Assembly: GCA_041485845.1 (NCBI GenBank)
Contig: JBGPKH010000439.1
Coordinates: 1 to 7,774, forward strand
Length of the DNA: 7,774 nt
Direction of reading: 5' to 3'
Origin: OMOG01 sp041485845
Lineage (GTDB): Bacteria > Acidobacteriota > Terriglobia > Bryobacterales > Bryobacteraceae
In this document: piece after piece, positions 5,916 to 7,774 of the stretch
How positions within the stretch are numbered: the first letter of the stretch is position 1
Layout of the letters: every line of letters starts with the position of its first letter
Position numbers and translations under genes: made by a program
The notes under the pieces: generated by a model
What the model was told of the DNA's origin: nothing
The model's input: only the letters and a program-made list of their open reading frames with translations
Database searches by the model: none

Positions 5916-7623
5916 ATGAGGCTTACGACGAATGCAAACACGCCCAGAGCTTTGACCCTGCTGCTGGCTGCCGGAGCACTGGCTGTCCCGGCCTGTGGTC
6001 AACCGGAGATCGCTGTCGGAGGAGTCTTGAACGCGGCCAGTTATGCCAGGGATCTCATGCCCAGTTCGGGAATAGCCCGCGGCGCGATGTTTGTCGTTTT
6101 TGGACTCGACCTCGGCACCAACACGCAGGGCGGGGCTACTGCGTCCTATCCCCTGCCCGTAACGCTGGAAGGAACTTCCATCCGGGTGACGGTCAACGGA
6201 ACCACCGTGAAGGCCTTCATGGTATACGCATCGCAGCAGCAGTTGACCGCGATCCTGCCTTCGTCGAACACCTGCCGGCAGCGGCGCCCTGATCGTGAAC
6301 TACCAGGGCTTCGATAGCGCCGCGGTGCCCATACACGTAGAGAACACTCGCCTGGGCCTGTTCACCAGAAACTCGGCGGGCAGTGGACCGGCGATCGTCC
6401 AGAACGGTTCGGCGGGGTATGCCCTGAACGGGCACACCGCCGCGGTGCATCCCGGCGAAGTGGCGGTTCTGTGGGGCACTGGGCTGGGTCCGGTGACTGG
6501 CAATGAGGCTGCCGGCCCGTTGCCCGGCGATCTGGGCGGCGCCGTCGATGTGCTGGTTGGGAATCAGCCGGCGCGTGTGCTCTACCGGGGCCGTTCGGGT
6601 TGCTGTGCCGGCGTCGATCAGATCAATTTTGAAGTTCCTCCAGGTATCCAAGGATGCTTCGTCCCTCTGGCCGTCAGAGCCGGCGGCGTGCTGAGTAATT
6701 TTACGACGATCTCCATCGCCTCCAACGGCCGGATCTGTTCGGGCCCGCACGGGTTTTCAACCGCGGACCTCCAGACACTCAGCCAGGGGAGCGACTTGCG
6801 AGTGGGCTCCGTGGAGCTCTTCCGCGGCGTGATTAATCTGCGAATGCCCAACTCGACCCAGGTACAGGTCGCGACCGGCGACGCGGGCGCGGCGGGATTC
6901 TACCGCTTCCAGCCCGTGGCCGCCGAAGCCGCGCAAGGTTTTGTGGGAGTTGAACTGCGAGGGTTCAGCGGTCTGGCGCCGTTCGGCTCGTGTAACGTCT
7001 TCCCCTTTCTCTCCTCCGATCCAACGAACCCTGACGGCCTGGATGCCGGCCCGGCGGTGAATGTCACCGGCCCTCATGGAACCAAGCAGCTTACCAATGG
7101 TCCCGGCGCGTATTCCGGAGATCTGGGGGGCAACGATCCTCTCGGGCTCTTGGGAATTCAGAACTTGGGCCCGCCGTTCCTCGATCCAGGGACCTACACA
7201 TTCGACAACGGCGCGGGCGGCCCCAACGTGGGAGGGTTCCGGGCGACACTCAACGTGCCCGCCACCGTGACGTGGACCAATGCGGACCAGGTCGGCACGG
7301 TCGATCGTACAAAGAGTCTGACGGTCAACTGGACCGGAGCGGATCCGGCCAAGGAATTCATCGTGATTGCCGGATTCTCGACGGATACCCGCGGTGCGCA
7401 AGCCTTCGGCGCGTACGTGTGCACAGAGCGAGCGAATGCGGGGACCTTCACGATCCCTTCATTTATATTTTCAACCCTGCCAGCCAGCCCCGGCCCGAAC
7501 GGGTACAACGGCGTCGTATGGGTTGGCAATGTGTCGCTGCCCACCCGGTTCACGGCCTCCGGACTCGCGGTGGGATTCCTGGTTTACGAGCTGTTTCAGT
7601 ACGAGGCCGTCAATTACAAATGA
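5916..7623 (+). CDS. Secreted TIGR03437-domain protein with a long unknown C-terminal part, frameshifted
   Basis: The intended product is about 569 residues. Residues 1-28 are a signal peptide (hydrophobic ALTLLLAAGALAVPA), so the protein is exported. Residues about 34-250 match the TIGR03437 domain of Solibacter-type proteins: GGVLNAASYA, FMVYASQQQLTAILPS, then in another frame NYQGFDSAAVPIHV, RNSAGSGPAIVQN, VLWGTGLGPVTGNEAAGPLPGDL, GRSGCCAGVDQINFEVP. The frame changes at about 6270: the first frame ends at 6315-6317, while PAGSGALIVNYQG continues from 6271 in the next frame. One extra base or two missing bases would explain it; family sequences with NTPAGSG favour two missing. The remaining 300 or so residues (from about 6727) are rich in Gly, Asn and beta-forming residues and I recognise no domain with a known function; they end YEAVNYK-TGA. 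The domain's molecular role is unknown. The gene starts 40 bases after the peptidase gene and may belong to the same transcript. Confidence 0.85.
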
Positions 7624-7639
7624 GCCCGCTTCCCGTGAC

Positions 7640-7676
7640 TTTCTTGGACCATTTCACTTTGATTCTTCGCTGTATC
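7640..7676 (+). promoter_or_regulatory. Copy B of the 37-bp repeated promoter-like element
   Basis: TTTCTTGG, 15 bases starting ACCA, then TTCTTCGCTGTATC, with the same spacing as copy A at 3694-3730. It begins 17 bases after the stop of the TIGR03437-domain gene, where a promoter for a following plus-strand gene would be expected. The last 98 bases of the window show no supported gene; any gene it serves would start at or beyond the edge. Confidence 0.5.
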
Positions 7677-7774
7677 CTAGCCCGACTTTCGCGAATCTGA
7701 TGGGGTACAGCACCGACGCCGGGCTTCCGGAGGCCTGTTAAACAAGGGTTTCGCTCCAATCACAGACCTCTACA

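Noticed and set aside
5991..6003. Lipoprotein lipobox at VPAC in the TIGR03437-domain protein
   Set aside because: Proline at -2 is atypical for a lipobox; ordinary signal peptidase cleavage is more likely.
7700..7741. 13-codon ORF about 24 bases after repeat copy B, at a distance similar to the leader ORF after copy A
   Set aside because: It has no Shine-Dalgarno sequence and no sequence similarity to the leader ORF at 3753, so the matching distance is probably chance.

Overview
The window looks like chromosomal DNA of an acidobacterium close to Candidatus Solibacter/Bryobacter. Three things point there: high GC, a TIGR02999-type sigma factor overlapping a large Ser/Thr kinase-TPR gene, and a secreted protein with the TIGR03437 domain, which is best known as a Solibacter paralogous family. 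This placement rests on family recognition, not on a search.

Layout. Positions 1-80 may hold the last 25 codons of a plus-strand gene running in from the left. Positions 81-360 have no convincing gene; they contain a CGGAGA-rich repeat patch and one hairpin. Positions 361-3664 are a minus-strand two-gene operon: an ECF-like sigma factor (3095-3664), then a 914-residue transmembrane Ser/Thr kinase (361-3105) whose start overlaps the sigma stop by 11 bases. The kinase carries TPR-like repeats and then an unusual C-terminal beta-propeller-like region. Positions 3665-3826 are a divergent intergenic region with a promoter-like element and a 22-codon leader ORF. From 3827 to 7623 lie three plus-strand genes: a small membrane protein of unknown function, a secreted M48 zinc metallopeptidase, and a secreted TIGR03437-domain protein. 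Positions 7624-7774 hold a second copy of the promoter-like element and no supported gene.

How the genes may work together. The sigma factor lacks the acidic DAED motif of region 2.2 and has a threonine there. It is encoded in overlap with a kinase, which suggests control of the sigma factor by phosphorylation, as in the EcfP/PknT pair of Vibrio. Whether the plus-strand genes are its targets is unknown. A 37-bp element with fixed internal spacing occurs before the plus-strand cluster and again just after it, and is a candidate regulatory site.

Main caveat. The M48 gene is read in three segments (two frame changes that restore the original frame) and the TIGR03437 gene in two. Three indels within about 1.3 kb, with none in the minus-strand operon, mean either local gene decay or assembly/sequencing error.
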